Shown here: piece by piece, positions 30,180-40,026 of the stretch | Layout: each line of letters begins with the position of its first letter | Position numbering within the stretch: position 1 is the first letter of the stretch | Assembly (NCBI GenBank): GCA_024644805.1 | Contig: JAHEHC010000002.1 | Span: 1,840-49,504, forward strand | DNA length: 47,665 bases | Reading direction: 5' to 3' | Origin: Flavobacterium sp. | GTDB lineage: Bacteria > Bacteroidota > Bacteroidia > Flavobacteriales > Flavobacteriaceae | The notes under the pieces: model-generated | Told to the model about the DNA's origin: nothing | The model's database searches: none | What the model saw: only the letters and a program-made list of their open reading frames with translations | Made by a program: the position numbers and the translations under genes

Positions 30180-32816
30180 CTATTTCTTAAACTTGATATT
30201 GGCCTTGGGCTGAAGCATCCTCTTGATCTCATTCAATTTCATCAAAGCCTCTACCGGGGTCAACGTATCGATGTCGATGTCCAATATCTCATCACGTAAT
30301 TCCTCCAATAAGGGATCGTCCAGCTTGAAGAAACTTAATTGCATTTCCTCTTTGGACAATTCCTTGAGCTCGTCGGTGAGCTCTTCCGATGAATGGGACT
30401 TCTCCAATCTCTTTAATATCTTATGCGCTCGCTGTAACACCTGTTTGGGCATCCCTGCCATCTTGGCCACATGGATCCCAAAACTGTGGTGAGATCCCCC
30501 GGGAACCAATTTCCGTAGGAATAACACCTTATCCTTAAGTTCCTTGACCGACACATTGTAGTTCTTGATGCGATCGAAGGTTTCTGTCATCTCATTCAGC
30601 TCATGATAGTGAGTAGCAAATAAGGTCTTGGCCCTGGTTGGGTGTTCATGCAGATACTCGCTAATGGCCCAGGCAATTGAGATCCCATCATAGGTGCTGG
30701 TACCCCTTCCTATCTCGTCCAACAACACCAGACTTCTATCCGAGATATTATTCAAAATACTGGCGGCTTCATTCATCTCCACCATAAAAGTCGATTCGCC
30801 CATCGATATATTATCACTGGCTCCCACTCTGGTGAATATTTTATCCACTAAGCCCAACCGAGCTTCCTTGGCAGGCACAAAACTTCCGATCTGTGCCATG
30901 AGGACGATCAATGCAGTTTGCCTCAATATGGCCGATTTACCACTCATGTTGGGACCGGTGATCATGATGATCTGTTGCATATCCCGATCTAGGAACACAT
31001 CATTGGGAATGAATGGAGTGTCGGATGGTAATTGCTTTTCTATGACCGGATGTCGCCCTTCCTTGATATCAATTTCGTAGGTGTCATCGATCAAGGGTCT
31101 GGAATAATTGGACCCGATTGCCTGAGTTGCGAACGATGACAAGCAATCCAATGTTGCAATTCCTTTGGCGTTTTGTTGAACCTCGGGAATGAACTGAGCC
31201 ATCCACGAGATCAATTCACCGAAAAGTTCCTGTTCCAATATTCCGATCTTTTCCTCTGCTCCCAGGATCTTGGATTCGTATTCTTTTAGTTCTTCTGTGA
31301 TATATCGTTCGGCACTGACCAAGGTCTGCTTTCTGATCCATTCCTCAGGCACCTTGTCCTTATGAGTGTTTCTCACTTCGATATAATAACCAAAGACATT
31401 ATTGGATGCGATCTTTAACGAACTGATCCCAGTCCTTTTTGCTTCACGCTCCAGCATAGTATCCAAATAATCCTTTCCTCCTGTGGCAATGGACCTCAAT
31501 TCATCCAATTCCTCATCCACTCCTTTGGCGATAACATTTCCCTTTTGAATAGATACCGGAACCTCTTCTTTTAATGTATTTCCGATCCGTTCCCTGAGGA
31601 TCTTACAATCCATCAATTGTTCCCCGATGATCCTCAATGATTCATTTTTAGCACCGGAGATCCGTTCCTTTACAGGTAGAATTGCCCCCAATGATCTTTT
31701 AAGTTGATTGACCTCTCTGGGGTTGACCTTACCGGTTGCTATCTTGGATATGAGTCGTTCCAGATCTCCGATCTGTTTTATTTGGATCTGTATCGTTTCC
31801 AACACCTTCTCATCGTCTATCAAATAACTTACCACCTCATGCCGTTCGGTGATCTTATCTTTGCTTTTCAGTGGAAGAGCGATCCATCTCTTTAGCAGGC
31901 GTCCACCCATTGGTGAAATGGTCCTGTCGATGACGTCCATCAAGGTCACCGCTTGTTGAGCCGTTGAATAATATAACTCCAGATTCTTTATCGTGAAACG
32001 ATCCATCCAAACATGATCGTCTTCCGTGATCCTGGATATCTTTGAAATATGCTGCAATCTGTCATGGCGCGTCTCACTCAGATAATGCAAGGCTGCACCT
32101 GATGCAATGATCCCATCTTCCATATCCTGTATTCCAAAACCTTTTAAAGAACTGGTTCTAAAATGCTTGTTCAATGTTTCAACAGCATAGTCTATCTGAA
32201 ACACCCAATCCTCCAGATAGAACACATGGTATTCATCGCCGAACAATTCGTTGAATAGTTTCCTTTTTTGCTTTGAAAATAGGATCTCAGAAGGTCGGAA
32301 GTTTTGTAATAATTTGTCAATATATTCGGATGAACCCTGAGCAGTAAGAAACTCACCGGTCGACACATCCAAAAACGAGACCCCAATATTATTTTGGGAG
32401 GCTGAGCTTGTCGAAGCCTCAAAATGGATAGCCGCCAAAAAATTATTCGATTTGGCCAGCAGAATATCATCGTTCAGAGCCACCCCAGGTGTCACCAATT
32501 CGGTGACCCCTCTCTTGACTATCTTTTTGGTCTTTTTCGGATCTTCAAGCTGATCACAAATGGCTACCCGACATCCGGCTTTGACCAATTTCGGCAAATA
32601 AGTATTCAATGAATGATGGGGGAATCCTGCCAATTCGGTCATATCGCCACCATTATTTCGTGCAGTGAGTGTTATGTTCAATATTCCTGCAGCACGAACA
32701 GCATCGGCTCCAAAGGTCTCATAGAAATCGCCCACTCTGAACAATAGCAATGCATCAGGATACTTAGCCTTGATCGTATTGTATTGTTTCATCAATGGAG
32801 TTACTTTCTTCGTCAT
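30180..32816 (-). CDS. mutS: DNA mismatch repair ATPase MutS
   Basis: Recognises mismatches and starts methyl-independent repair. It has 878 residues, normal length. The mismatch-reading Phe-x-Glu is in [13 protein letters not shown]; the ATPase has Walker [33 protein letters not shown] and [20 protein letters not shown], and the C-terminus has helix-turn-helix/dimer elements. Residues about 133-140 (EASTSSAS) are encoded by an in-frame REP-like palindrome (32398-32420), an insertion in the connector of the N-terminal part. The gene is divergent from the trmH-like gene. No mutL is adjacent. Confidence 0.97.
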   Translation of the reverse strand: MTKKVTPLMKQYNTIKAKYPDALLLFRVGDFYETFGADAVRAAGILNITLTARNNGGDMTELAGFPHHSLNTYLPKLVKAGCRVAICDQLEDPKKTKKIVKRGVTELVTPGVALNDDILLAKSNNFLAAIHFEASTSSASQNNIGVSFLDVSTGEFLTAQGSSEYIDKLLQNFRPSEILFSKQKRKLFNELFGDEYHVFYLEDWVFQIDYAVETLNKHFRTSSLKGFGIQDMEDGIIASGAALHYLSETRHDRLQHISKISRITEDDHVWMDRFTIKNLELYYSTAQQAVTLMDVIDRTISPMGGRLLKRWIALPLKSKDKITERHEVVSYLIDDEKVLETIQIQIKQIGDLERLISKIATGKVNPREVNQLKRSLGAILPVKERISGAKNESLRIIGEQLMDCKILRERIGNTLKEEVPVSIQKGNVIAKGVDEELDELRSIATGGKDYLDTMLEREAKRTGISSLKIASNNVFGYYIEVRNTHKDKVPEEWIRKQTLVSAERYITEELKEYESKILGAEEKIGILEQELFGELISWMAQFIPEVQQNAKGIATLDCLSSFATQAIGSNYSRPLIDDTYEIDIKEGRHPVIEKQLPSDTPFIPNDVFLDRDMQQIIMITGPNMSGKSAILRQTALIVLMAQIGSFVPAKEARLGLVDKIFTRVGASDNISMGESTFMVEMNEAASILNNISDRSLVLLDEIGRGTSTYDGISIAWAISEYLHEHPTRAKTLFATHYHELNEMTETFDRIKNYNVSVKELKDKVLFLRKLVPGGSHHSFGIHVAKMAGMPKQVLQRAHKILKRLEKSHSSEELTDELKELSKEEMQLSFFKLDDPLLEELRDEILDIDIDTLTPVEALMKLNEIKRMLQPKANIKFKK
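32398..32420. repeat. REP-like palindrome inside mutS
   Basis: GAGGCT (32398-32403) and AGCCTC (32415-32420) are complementary arms around GAGCTTGTCGA-type sequence, the same core as the element at 29903-29927. The arms extend outwards by ATTTT/AAAAT across small mismatches. It is read in frame in mutS as the residues EASTSSAS. Confidence 0.7.
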
Positions 32817-32914
32817 AATGGAATGTAGCTGAATGAGCTAAAGTAGAAAAAAGGTTGGTTTTTTAAAATGCATTTCATTGTAAATATTGACTTTTATCAA
32901 CAATTTTCAAATCG

Positions 32915-32922
32915 TACCTTTG
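32915..32922 (+). promoter_or_regulatory. -7 element TACCTTTG for the trmH-like gene
   Basis: An exact TAnnTTTG match 20 bases upstream of the ATG at 32943. TTG at 32887-32889 is 25 bases away, slightly longer than usual spacing. Confidence 0.5.
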
Positions 32923-32942
32923 CTTTTTCATAATAGACCTAA

Positions 32943-33482
32943 ATGAAATTTAGAAAATTAAAGAATAGTGAGCTCGACCGGATCTCTGCTGAAGAATATA
33001 AGTCTTCCATAAAAACGCCTCTCATCGTTATCCTGGATAATATTAGAAGTCTGAATAATATAGGATCGGTATTTCGTACGGCAGATGCTTTCCTGATCGA
33101 GAAGATCTATCTCTGCGGAATCACGGCGCAACCCCCACATAAGGATATACATAAGACCGCTTTGGGGGCTACCGATAGTGTGGAATGGGAATATGTTGAG
33201 AATATAGCAGAACTTCTTCAAAGCCTAAAGGATCGAAACGTTGTAATCCTTAGTATAGAACAATCTGAGGGTTCAATACCACTTAATGATTTTAAGGTTA
33301 AAAATGAAACGACCTATGCTGTTATATTTGGGAATGAGGTAAAAGGTGTCTCTCAAGAAGTTGTCTCAAAAAGCGATGCTGTTATCGAAATTCCACAATG
33401 CGGTACCAAGCATTCTTTGAATATATCAGTGAGTACCGGTGTGGTGATTTGGGATCTGTTCTGCAAGTTGAAAAGTCTTTGA
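32943..33482 (+). CDS. TrmH/SpoU-family RNA 2'-O-methyltransferase
   Basis: A 179-residue protein of the SPOUT knot-fold methyltransferases that add a 2'-O-methyl group to tRNA or rRNA using S-adenosylmethionine. The three SpoU motifs are visible: LDNIRSLNNIGSVFRTADAF (motif 1), VIFGNEVKGVSQEVV (motif 2) and IPQCGTKHSLNISVSTGVVIW (motif 3, with the SAM-binding Asn-Ile-Ser). It lacks an N-terminal RNA-binding extension. Its exact target (for instance Gm18 of tRNA) is not decidable. It is divergent from mutS. Confidence 0.92.
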   Translation: MKFRKLKNSELDRISAEEYKSSIKTPLIVILDNIRSLNNIGSVFRTADAFLIEKIYLCGITAQPPHKDIHKTALGATDSVEWEYVENIAELLQSLKDRNVVILSIEQSEGSIPLNDFKVKNETTYAVIFGNEVKGVSQEVVSKSDAVIEIPQCGTKHSLNISVSTGVVIWDLFCKLKSL

Positions 33483-33562
33483 GTTTGTTAGTTATTTTTT
33501 TCAATATGTCTAGCTTCCATCTTAAATCTCCTGACTTCAGACTTCACGCTTCCCTTTTCCAA

Positions 33563-34684
33563 TTATGATCCAATTATCTTCTTGAGTATCCTGATATAAT
33601 CTGCCCTGTTCTTAATAAAATCCATATCAGAAATATCAATGATCCTGATACTGTCATTGTGTTGGTTCTTGATAAAATCCATATACCCCTGGTTGATCTT
33701 ATTCAGGTAAGTGGCCTCGATCTCTTGCTCAAATGACCGCCCCCGTTGTTTGATATTCTCCAGCAACCGATCGGTGTTTTGATAAAGATAAATGTACACA
33801 TCGGGGTTGGGCAGCTCCTTGTACATGATGTGGAAGATCTTCTTATACAAATTGTATTCTTCTTCCTGCAAGGTGATCTTAGCAAAGATCATCGATTTGA
33901 AACAATCGTAATCGGCTATAACATTATCCTTGAACAGATCGTATTGGGTGAGATCGTCCAGTAATTGCTGATAGCGATCGGCCAGAAAGGACATTTCCAA
34001 TGGGAAGGCAAATCGCACCGGATCCTTATAGAACATAGGCAGGAATGCATTCTCCTTGAATCGTTCCAATATCAGTTTTGCATTGAATTCAGAAGCCATC
34101 ATCGAAGCCAGACTGGTCTTACCGGCACCGATATTCCCTTCTATGGCGATATATCTAAATCCGGACAGGTCGAATTCTTGTTTTGGATTTCTTAATAATT
34201 TCGAATGCAAATTTAGTTCACTATTGTCAATGGTGTCTCTTAAAAGGGACTCTATGGTTTCATTCAGAACAGGGTGGATCAATTGCTTGTTCAATCGAGC
34301 TAAGGGCACCAGAACGAACTTTCGATGATGCAACTCGGAATGTGGTAATATCAATCGATCGGTCTCCATACAAACATCATCGTAGAATAAAATGTCGATA
34401 TCAATAGTTCGGGAAGTGACCTCTTTAGATGCTTCTCTAACACGACCCATATCCTTTTCAATAGTTAGTATGAGTTCCAGGACCTCCAATGGAGAAAAGT
34501 GGCTAGACACCTGAATCACGCAGTTCAGAAAATCATCCCCCTTGAAGCCCATGGCCGGTGTTTGATAGACCGGTGAAATGGACTCTACATTCCCTACTTG
34601 TTCAAATATTGCATTGACGGCCAATTGAAGCTGTTCGAATTTATTGCCTAAATTGCACCCCAGAGATAGGTATATGTCATGAAT
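33563..34684 (-). CDS. folK: FolK (HPPK) fused to deoxynucleoside kinase; start codon uncertain
   Basis: A two-domain enzyme of about 373 residues. The N-terminal HPPK domain (about 1-150) pyrophosphorylates hydroxymethyl-dihydropterin in folate synthesis (YLSLGCNLGNKFEQLQLAVN, YQTPAMGFKGDDFLN, then SRTIDIDILFYDD). The C-terminal deoxynucleoside kinase (about 170-373) shows the P-loop IEGNIGAGKTSLA and SFLADRYQQL. The conserved FolK start lies upstream of the first standard in-frame start (TTG 34624) and there is no ATG/GTG/TTG up to the stop TAA, so the left edge 34684 is the ATT codon. An ATG at 34680 is one base out of frame; an indel there would restore MT-IYLSLG. It sits between mutS/trmH and the transporter gene. 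Confidence 0.88.
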   Translation of the reverse strand: MHDIYLSLGCNLGNKFEQLQLAVNAIFEQVGNVESISPVYQTPAMGFKGDDFLNCVIQVSSHFSPLEVLELILTIEKDMGRVREASKEVTSRTIDIDILFYDDVCMETDRLILPHSELHHRKFVLVPLARLNKQLIHPVLNETIESLLRDTIDNSELNLHSKLLRNPKQEFDLSGFRYIAIEGNIGAGKTSLASMMASEFNAKLILERFKENAFLPMFYKDPVRFAFPLEMSFLADRYQQLLDDLTQYDLFKDNVIADYDCFKSMIFAKITLQEEEYNLYKKIFHIMYKELPNPDVYIYLYQNTDRLLENIKQRGRSFEQEIEATYLNKINQGYMDFIKNQHNDSIRIIDISDMDFIKNRADYIRILKKIIGS

Positions 34685-34766
34685 GGGTTTGATGAAAGGA
34701 TCTGATTAAGAATTATTGACGAAAATAATTAAAAGTAATTAGCATTGCTATTTTAAAACTGAAAAT

Positions 34767-35468
34767 GTGAGCTTACTAAATTCAAAAGATAAAGGATTAG
34801 CACAACGGATCTATCTGATTTTGGCCGGGCTCTTTATAGCATCATTGGTCGTCTCCAATTTGATATTCCAAAAATTCTTTTATTTTGATTTCTTCGGAAT
34901 CCATACCTTCGAGATCTCCGTGGGAATTTTGCCCTATCCCATAACATTCTTAATTACCGATATCATCAGTGAGGTCTATGGAAAGAAGAAGGCTAATCAA
35001 GTGGTGACAGCCGGGATCTTTGCGTCTTTCTTCTCCATGCTAATTGTTTATATCTCAGGGGCTGTCCCAGCAACTGAATGGAGTCCCATAGACAATCAGT
35101 TGTTCGATAAGGTATTTGGTGCAACGGTCATTGCGGTCTTTGCATCCATGATGGCCTATCTGTTGGCACAATATATCGACATTCAGATATTTCATTTCTG
35201 GAAAAGGGTCACTAAGGGAAAACACCTGTGGCTTAGGAATAATTTCTCTACATTTTTTTCCCAGTTCGTGGATACTTTCACGGTGCTCTTCTTACTATGT
35301 AGTTTTGGGAAAATAGACTGGGCTTTGTTTGGAGCCTTATTATTTAGCGGGTTTGCCTTTAAGGTGATGGTTGCTATGACAGACACACCCTTCTTGTATA
35401 TTGCGGTGTATTTTTTCAGAAAAAGGTTCAACCTGAAAAGAGGTGAGGAGATCGAAGCATTTTCATAA
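34767..35468 (+). CDS. Queuosine precursor transporter (YhhQ/VUT family)
   Basis: The 233-residue integral membrane protein has six hydrophobic segments and the family motifs FFGIHTFEISVGILPYPITF, then TDIISEVYGKKKANQVV, and ATVIAVFASMMAYLLAQYIDIQIFHFWKR, then WLRNNFSTFFSQFVDT. It is thought to import precursors of the tRNA modification queuosine (preQ0/preQ1). The start is GTG (34767), since the overlapping ATG (34765) runs straight into a stop. Its stop is 6 bases from the convergent DUF2797 gene's stop. No queuosine biosynthesis gene is adjacent. Confidence 0.9.
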   Translation: MSLLNSKDKGLAQRIYLILAGLFIASLVVSNLIFQKFFYFDFFGIHTFEISVGILPYPITFLITDIISEVYGKKKANQVVTAGIFASFFSMLIVYISGAVPATEWSPIDNQLFDKVFGATVIAVFASMMAYLLAQYIDIQIFHFWKRVTKGKHLWLRNNFSTFFSQFVDTFTVLFLLCSFGKIDWALFGALLFSGFAFKVMVAMTDTPFLYIAVYFFRKRFNLKRGEEIEAFS

Positions 35469-35474
35469 TAGTAC

Positions 35475-36269
35475 TCAGTTCACTGTGATCCGTACCACAT
35501 AACCCTCATTACTTCTAACATTGAACACGGTGCCATCACCGAATATCAGATATTGCCCTTTAATCCCTTTCAGGACACCCGTATAATCAGGGGTCTTATC
35601 CAAATTGAGACTCTTAAGCTTGGTGGGGTATTCCAATACCGGAAAATTTAAATGGGTCTCGGTATTGTTCTCTATGTAATATTCTAATGCCTCATTGGGT
35701 AGGTAGTTCTTCAGCTTCTGTTTCCAATCGTTCAGGTCCTCATCCTTGATCTCATTCTTAAGCATGGTGCGCCAATTGGTCTTGTCACTTACCTTATCTT
35801 TAAGAGCCACTTCGGTGATCCCGGCCAGATACCGATTGGGCACCTCAACAATTTCGATGGCCTCATGAGCTCCTTGATCGATCCATCGAGTTGGGACCTG
35901 AGATTTTCTGGTCACTCCTACCTTTACATCACTGCTGTTAGCCAAATAGACCACGTGGGGTTGTAGCTGCACTTTTTTTTCAAATTCCAGATCACGGTCC
36001 TCTTTATTCAAGTGAGCCGTACTCAGTTCAGGCCGGATCACCCAATCGGCCACCTGTGGCACCTTATAGAAGCAATCATAACAATAGCCCATTCTAAAGA
36101 TCTTTAGATCCTGGCCGCAGTTCAAACACTGAAATTTTTTGAATTCAATGCTAATATTCTTGTCCAGTAACTGATTGATATTCAGAAAATCAGTCTCAAA
36201 TACTAAAAAATATTGAATGGGGTCACCATTCTCGGTCTGCATCTTTGTTAAAACTCCCTCGTAATACAT
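35475..36269 (-). CDS. DUF2797 protein with four-cysteine zinc-binding motif
   Basis: The 264-residue cytoplasmic protein belongs to DUF2797, whose function is unknown. Cys48, Cys51, Cys63 and Cys66 (CLNCGQDLKIFRMGYCYDCF) form a CxxC-x11-CxxC zinc-ribbon-like site. Later parts include HVVYLANSSDVKVGVTRKSQ and RWIDQGAHEA, which resemble the GIY-YIG pattern with a Tyr-x-Ala and Lys-x-Gly step, but the catalytic Arg/Glu set is not clear. The start ATG (36269) is in a 45-base gap to the divergent GH3 gene. Confidence 0.82.
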   Translation of the reverse strand: MYYEGVLTKMQTENGDPIQYFLVFETDFLNINQLLDKNISIEFKKFQCLNCGQDLKIFRMGYCYDCFYKVPQVADWVIRPELSTAHLNKEDRDLEFEKKVQLQPHVVYLANSSDVKVGVTRKSQVPTRWIDQGAHEAIEIVEVPNRYLAGITEVALKDKVSDKTNWRTMLKNEIKDEDLNDWKQKLKNYLPNEALEYYIENNTETHLNFPVLEYPTKLKSLNLDKTPDYTGVLKGIKGQYLIFGDGTVFNVRSNEGYVVRITVN

Positions 36270-36314
36270 ATGAAGAAAATCACTATTTTTATTCCATAAA
36301 TATAGGATAAAATA

Positions 36315-37829
36315 ATGCCAATACCCATAGTAAATTCTATTGCCTCATGGTTCCTTAAAAAGAGGATTCATCAAATAGAATTGTTCTTAAAATATCCTAT
36401 TGAAGTTCAGGAAGAGCTTTTGAAGAATTTACTGTTAAAGGCCAAGAACACCAAGCTTGGAAAGCAATACGATTTCGACAGTATTAAAACCTACGAGACA
36501 TTTATAGAACGTGTTCCCGTTACTTCCTATGAAGATAATGAATCGCAATACCAAAGAGCCAGAAAAGGAGAAGCCAACATCTTTTGGCCTTCCAATATTA
36601 AATGGTTTGCAAAATCCAGCGGTACCACCAACTCAAAGAGTAAGTTCCTTCCGGTAAGCAATGAATCGTTGGAGGATTGTCATTATGCTGCCAGTAAGGA
36701 TCTGCTTTGCCTTTACTTGAACAACAATCCCAATTCCCAATTATTTCTGGGCAAGAGTCTGCGTTTGGGAGGTAGTAAGGAGCTCTATATGAAGAATGGA
36801 ACTTTTTTCGGGGATCTCTCGGCTATTTTGATCGATAATATGCCATTCTGGGCCGAGTTCAGTAGTACCCCCAGTAGTGAGGTTTCGCTCATGTCTGATT
36901 GGGAAACCAAGATTCAGGCTATAGTCAATGAGACCATCAAGGAGAATGTCACCAGTTTGGCTGGGGTTCCCTCCTGGATGCTGGTCTTGCTGAACAATGT
37001 TATCGAAAATACAGGAAAAGAGAATCTATTCGAACTTTGGCCCAATCTTGAGGTCTATTTCCATGGTGGAGTGAATTTCGACCCCTATGTCGATCAATAT
37101 AAGAAGATATTGCCTAAAGAAGATTTCAGATACTATGAGATCTATAATGCTTCTGAAGGATTCTTTGCCATTCAGGATCGAAATAACAGTAATGAATTGC
37201 TGTTAATGCTCGATTATGGGATCTTTTATGAATTCATACCAATGGACACCTACGGTTCCGAAAATGAAACCGTGATCCCATTGAGTCAGGTTGAAATGAA
37301 TAAGAACTATGCGATCGTCATCACGACCAATGCCGGGCTATGGAGGTATAAGATCGGTGATACGGTTCGTTTTACATCCATCAATCCATACCGACTTAAA
37401 ATTACCGGAAGGACCAAGCATTTCATCAATGTGTTTGGTGAAGAACTCATCATCGAGAATGCCGAAAAGGCATTAAAGAATGTGGCCAGGATTACCAAAG
37501 CTGAAATTGTAGACTATACCGTAGCTCCCATCTTTATGAAAGACAGAGAAAAGGGATCTCATGAATGGATCATAGAATTTAAAAAACCTCCAGGTGATTT
37601 TAATCAATTTGCTTCCTTGTTGGATTCTCATTTGCAACAGGTGAACAGCGATTACGAAGCAAAACGGTTTAATGATACCACCTTAAATTTTCCGACCATA
37701 CATCGAGGAAGAAGAAATTTATTTCATGATTGGCTGAAACAAAACAATAAGTTAGGAGGTCAACACAAGGTGCCTCGATTGTCGAACAGCAGGGAATACA
37801 TAGAAGAATTGATCAAACTTAATAATTGA
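36315..37829 (+). CDS. GH3-family acyl-adenylate synthetase-like protein
   Basis: The 504-residue protein resembles the GH3 family, known in plants for conjugating auxin or jasmonate to amino acids by ATP-dependent adenylation. The adenylate-forming ATP loop is seen as WFAKSSGTTNSKSKFLPVS. Other parts include YFHGGVNFDPYVDQY, YNASEGFFAIQD and the C-terminal hinge-like YKIGDTVRFTSINPYRLKITG, then FGEELIIENAEKAL. In bacteria the substrate is unknown. It is divergent from DUF2797 and ends at a strong terminator shared with clpX. Confidence 0.9.
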   Translation: MPIPIVNSIASWFLKKRIHQIELFLKYPIEVQEELLKNLLLKAKNTKLGKQYDFDSIKTYETFIERVPVTSYEDNESQYQRARKGEANIFWPSNIKWFAKSSGTTNSKSKFLPVSNESLEDCHYAASKDLLCLYLNNNPNSQLFLGKSLRLGGSKELYMKNGTFFGDLSAILIDNMPFWAEFSSTPSSEVSLMSDWETKIQAIVNETIKENVTSLAGVPSWMLVLLNNVIENTGKENLFELWPNLEVYFHGGVNFDPYVDQYKKILPKEDFRYYEIYNASEGFFAIQDRNNSNELLLMLDYGIFYEFIPMDTYGSENETVIPLSQVEMNKNYAIVITTNAGLWRYKIGDTVRFTSINPYRLKITGRTKHFINVFGEELIIENAEKALKNVARITKAEIVDYTVAPIFMKDREKGSHEWIIEFKKPPGDFNQFASLLDSHLQQVNSDYEAKRFNDTTLNFPTIHRGRRNLFHDWLKQNNKLGGQHKVPRLSNSREYIEELIKLNN

Positions 37830-37946
37830 ATTTAAATTTCTGTATATAAATTTCTGATCTAAATGTTTGGTAATCTTTTTCTTACACCTTATATTTGACT
37901 CAAAATATTGAGAACTAACTAACCATTCTCAAAATTTCAAAAAAAA

Positions 37947-37974
37947 ACCTCTGATGCATTTCAGAGGTCTTTTT
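37947..37974. terminator. Bidirectional terminator between GH3 and clpX
   Basis: ACCTCTGA (37947-37954) and TCAGAGGT (37961-37968) form an 8-base stem around a 6-base loop, with an A-run on the left and a T-run on the right. It serves convergent GH3 (plus) and clpX (minus). Confidence 0.9.
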
Positions 37975-37994
37975 ATTTTATATAAGTCGGTTTT

Positions 37995-39227
37995 TTATGA
38001 AACCGCTTTTAATTTTTTAATTGTAGACTTATTGAGTTTCTTTTCAGCATAATCTCTGGTCACATGCAACTCTTTATCATCCGTGCCAGGTAATTCGAAC
38101 ATAGCGTCGGTAAGCACCGCTTCACATAAGGATCTTAATCCACGGGCTCCCAATTTATATTCTACCGCCTGCTCTACGATGAATTCAAGGGCTTCATCGG
38201 TGATGACAAATTCGACATCGTCCATCTCGAACAGCTTTTTATATTGTTTGATGATGGCATTTTTAGGTTCCGTGAGAATGGCTCTCAAGGTTCCTTTATC
38301 CAATGGATCCATGTATGTTAGTACCGGAAGACGACCAATGATCTCTGGGATCAGCCCAAAATCCTTAAGATCCTTTGGAATGATATACTTCAATAAATTG
38401 TTTCTTTCCAGCGTCTTTTCCTTCTTCGAAGCGCTAAATCCAACAGCTTGAAGGTTTAATCGCTTTGATATCTTTCTCTCGATCCCGTCAAAGGCTCCGC
38501 CAGCGATGAATAGGATGTTCTCGGTATCAACCTCTATGAATTTTTGATCGGGATGTTTTCTTCCTCCTTTTGGGGGAACATTGACTGTAGTTCCTTCCAA
38601 CAGTTTCAGCAGGGCTTGCTGAACACCTTCTCCACTAACATCTCTTGTGATAGAAGGGTTGTCACTTTTTCGAGCGATCTTATCGATCTCATCGATGAAT
38701 ACGATTCCGTTCTGGGCTTTCTCCAGATTGTAATCGGCAGCCTGTAATAACCTGGTAAGTATGCTCTCAACATCCTCTCCCACATAACCTGCTTCTGTCA
38801 ACACTGTAGCATCTACAATGGCCAAAGGCACATTCAGCATGCGGGCAATGGTTCTGGCCATCAAGGTCTTCCCGGTTCCTGTTTCACCGACCATGATGAT
38901 ATTGCTTTTCTGAATTTCGACATCATCATCGGTCTTCACTTGCAATAATCTCTTATAATGGTTATAGACTGCAACCGACATGATCTTCTTTGAGTGATCC
39001 TGGCCTATAATATATTCATCCAAAAAGGCCTTGATGGCCTTCGGTTTCTTTAGCATCAATTCCTTACTCAATTCAGAATTGGTGGAATGCAAGGCTTCTT
39101 CAGCAACAATCCCATGTGCCTGCTCAATACAACGGTCACAGATATGGGCGTCCAAACCTGCTATCAACAGGTTGGTCTCCGGTTTCTTACGACCACAAAA
39201 TGAACATTCTAATTCTTCTTTTGACAT
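37995..39227 (-). CDS. clpX: ATP-dependent Clp protease ATP-binding subunit ClpX
   Basis: The hexameric AAA+ unfoldase that feeds substrates into ClpP. It has 410 residues, usual length. The zinc-binding domain at the N-terminus has [17 protein letters not shown] and HICDRC. The ATPase shows Walker [12 protein letters not shown], Walker [15 protein letters not shown], the sensor [11 protein letters not shown] region and arginine-finger segment. It lies 44 bases after clpP in the order tig-clpP-clpX. Confidence 0.97.
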   Translation of the reverse strand: MSKEELECSFCGRKKPETNLLIAGLDAHICDRCIEQAHGIVAEEALHSTNSELSKELMLKKPKAIKAFLDEYIIGQDHSKKIMSVAVYNHYKRLLQVKTDDDVEIQKSNIIMVGETGTGKTLMARTIARMLNVPLAIVDATVLTEAGYVGEDVESILTRLLQAADYNLEKAQNGIVFIDEIDKIARKSDNPSITRDVSGEGVQQALLKLLEGTTVNVPPKGGRKHPDQKFIEVDTENILFIAGGAFDGIERKISKRLNLQAVGFSASKKEKTLERNNLLKYIIPKDLKDFGLIPEIIGRLPVLTYMDPLDKGTLRAILTEPKNAIIKQYKKLFEMDDVEFVITDEALEFIVEQAVEYKLGARGLRSLCEAVLTDAMFELPGTDDKELHVTRDYAEKKLNKSTIKKLKAVS

Positions 39228-39271
39228 AATTCCTTTCTTGTTCTATTGGAATAAATATAATAGAATTGAAT

Positions 39272-39943
39272 TTATCGGGCTAAAATCTCATCGATCATCC
39301 CATATTTCAAAGCCTTATCGGATTTCATCCAATAATCTCTGTCGCCATCTTCATAGACCCTTTCATAGGTTTGTCCTGAATGATTTGCAATGATCTTATA
39401 AAGTTCTTCTTTCAAGATCAGGATCTCTCTGGCGGTGATCTCGATATCACTGGCTTGTCCCTGAGCCCCTCCCAATGGTTGATGGATCATGACCCTGGAA
39501 TGGGTAAGTCCACTTCTTTTCCCTTTCTGACCGGCACAAAGCAATACGGCGGCCATAGATGCAGCCATTCCTGTGCAGATGGTAGCCACGTCGGGCTTTA
39601 TGAATTGCATGGTATCATAAATTCCCAAGCCCGCATAAACACTTCCCCCAGGGGAATTGATATAGATCTGAATGTCTTTTGATGCGTCTGTACTTTCCAG
39701 AAACAACAATTGAGCCTGGATAATATTGGCGATCTGATCATTGATGCCTGTTCCAAGGAATATGATCCTGTCCATCATCAACCTTGAAAAGACGTCCATG
39801 GCAACGATGTTCATTTGACGTTCTTCGATGATGTTTGGGGTGAATCCCATAGGATATAGACTGCTTACCAACGAATCGTAATACATGCTATTGATCCCTT
39901 GGTCCTTGGTTGCAAATCTTTTAAACTCTTTTCCGTAATCCAT
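39272..39943 (-). CDS. clpP: ATP-dependent Clp protease proteolytic subunit
   Basis: The serine protease chamber of the ClpXP/ClpAP complexes. It has 223 residues with a longer N-terminal stretch (about 30 residues before the core). The triad is recognisable: Ser in TGMAASMAAVLLCAGQKGKR, His in RVMIHQPLGGAQGQ and Asp in YEDGDRDYWM. Substrate-channel segments IYINSPGGSVYAGLGIYDTM are intact. It lies between tig and clpX, which is the standard order. A weak -7-like TATCTTTA sits at 40002-40009. Confidence 0.96.
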   Translation of the reverse strand: MDYGKEFKRFATKDQGINSMYYDSLVSSLYPMGFTPNIIEERQMNIVAMDVFSRLMMDRIIFLGTGINDQIANIIQAQLLFLESTDASKDIQIYINSPGGSVYAGLGIYDTMQFIKPDVATICTGMAASMAAVLLCAGQKGKRSGLTHSRVMIHQPLGGAQGQASDIEITAREILILKEELYKIIANHSGQTYERVYEDGDRDYWMKSDKALKYGMIDEILAR

Positions 39944-40026
39944 AAGGTATTATCTAAATTTATTAATTTCTTAAAAGCCCGATATTCTTTGATTTAAATG
40001 CTAAAGATAACCATTTTATAGTAGAT

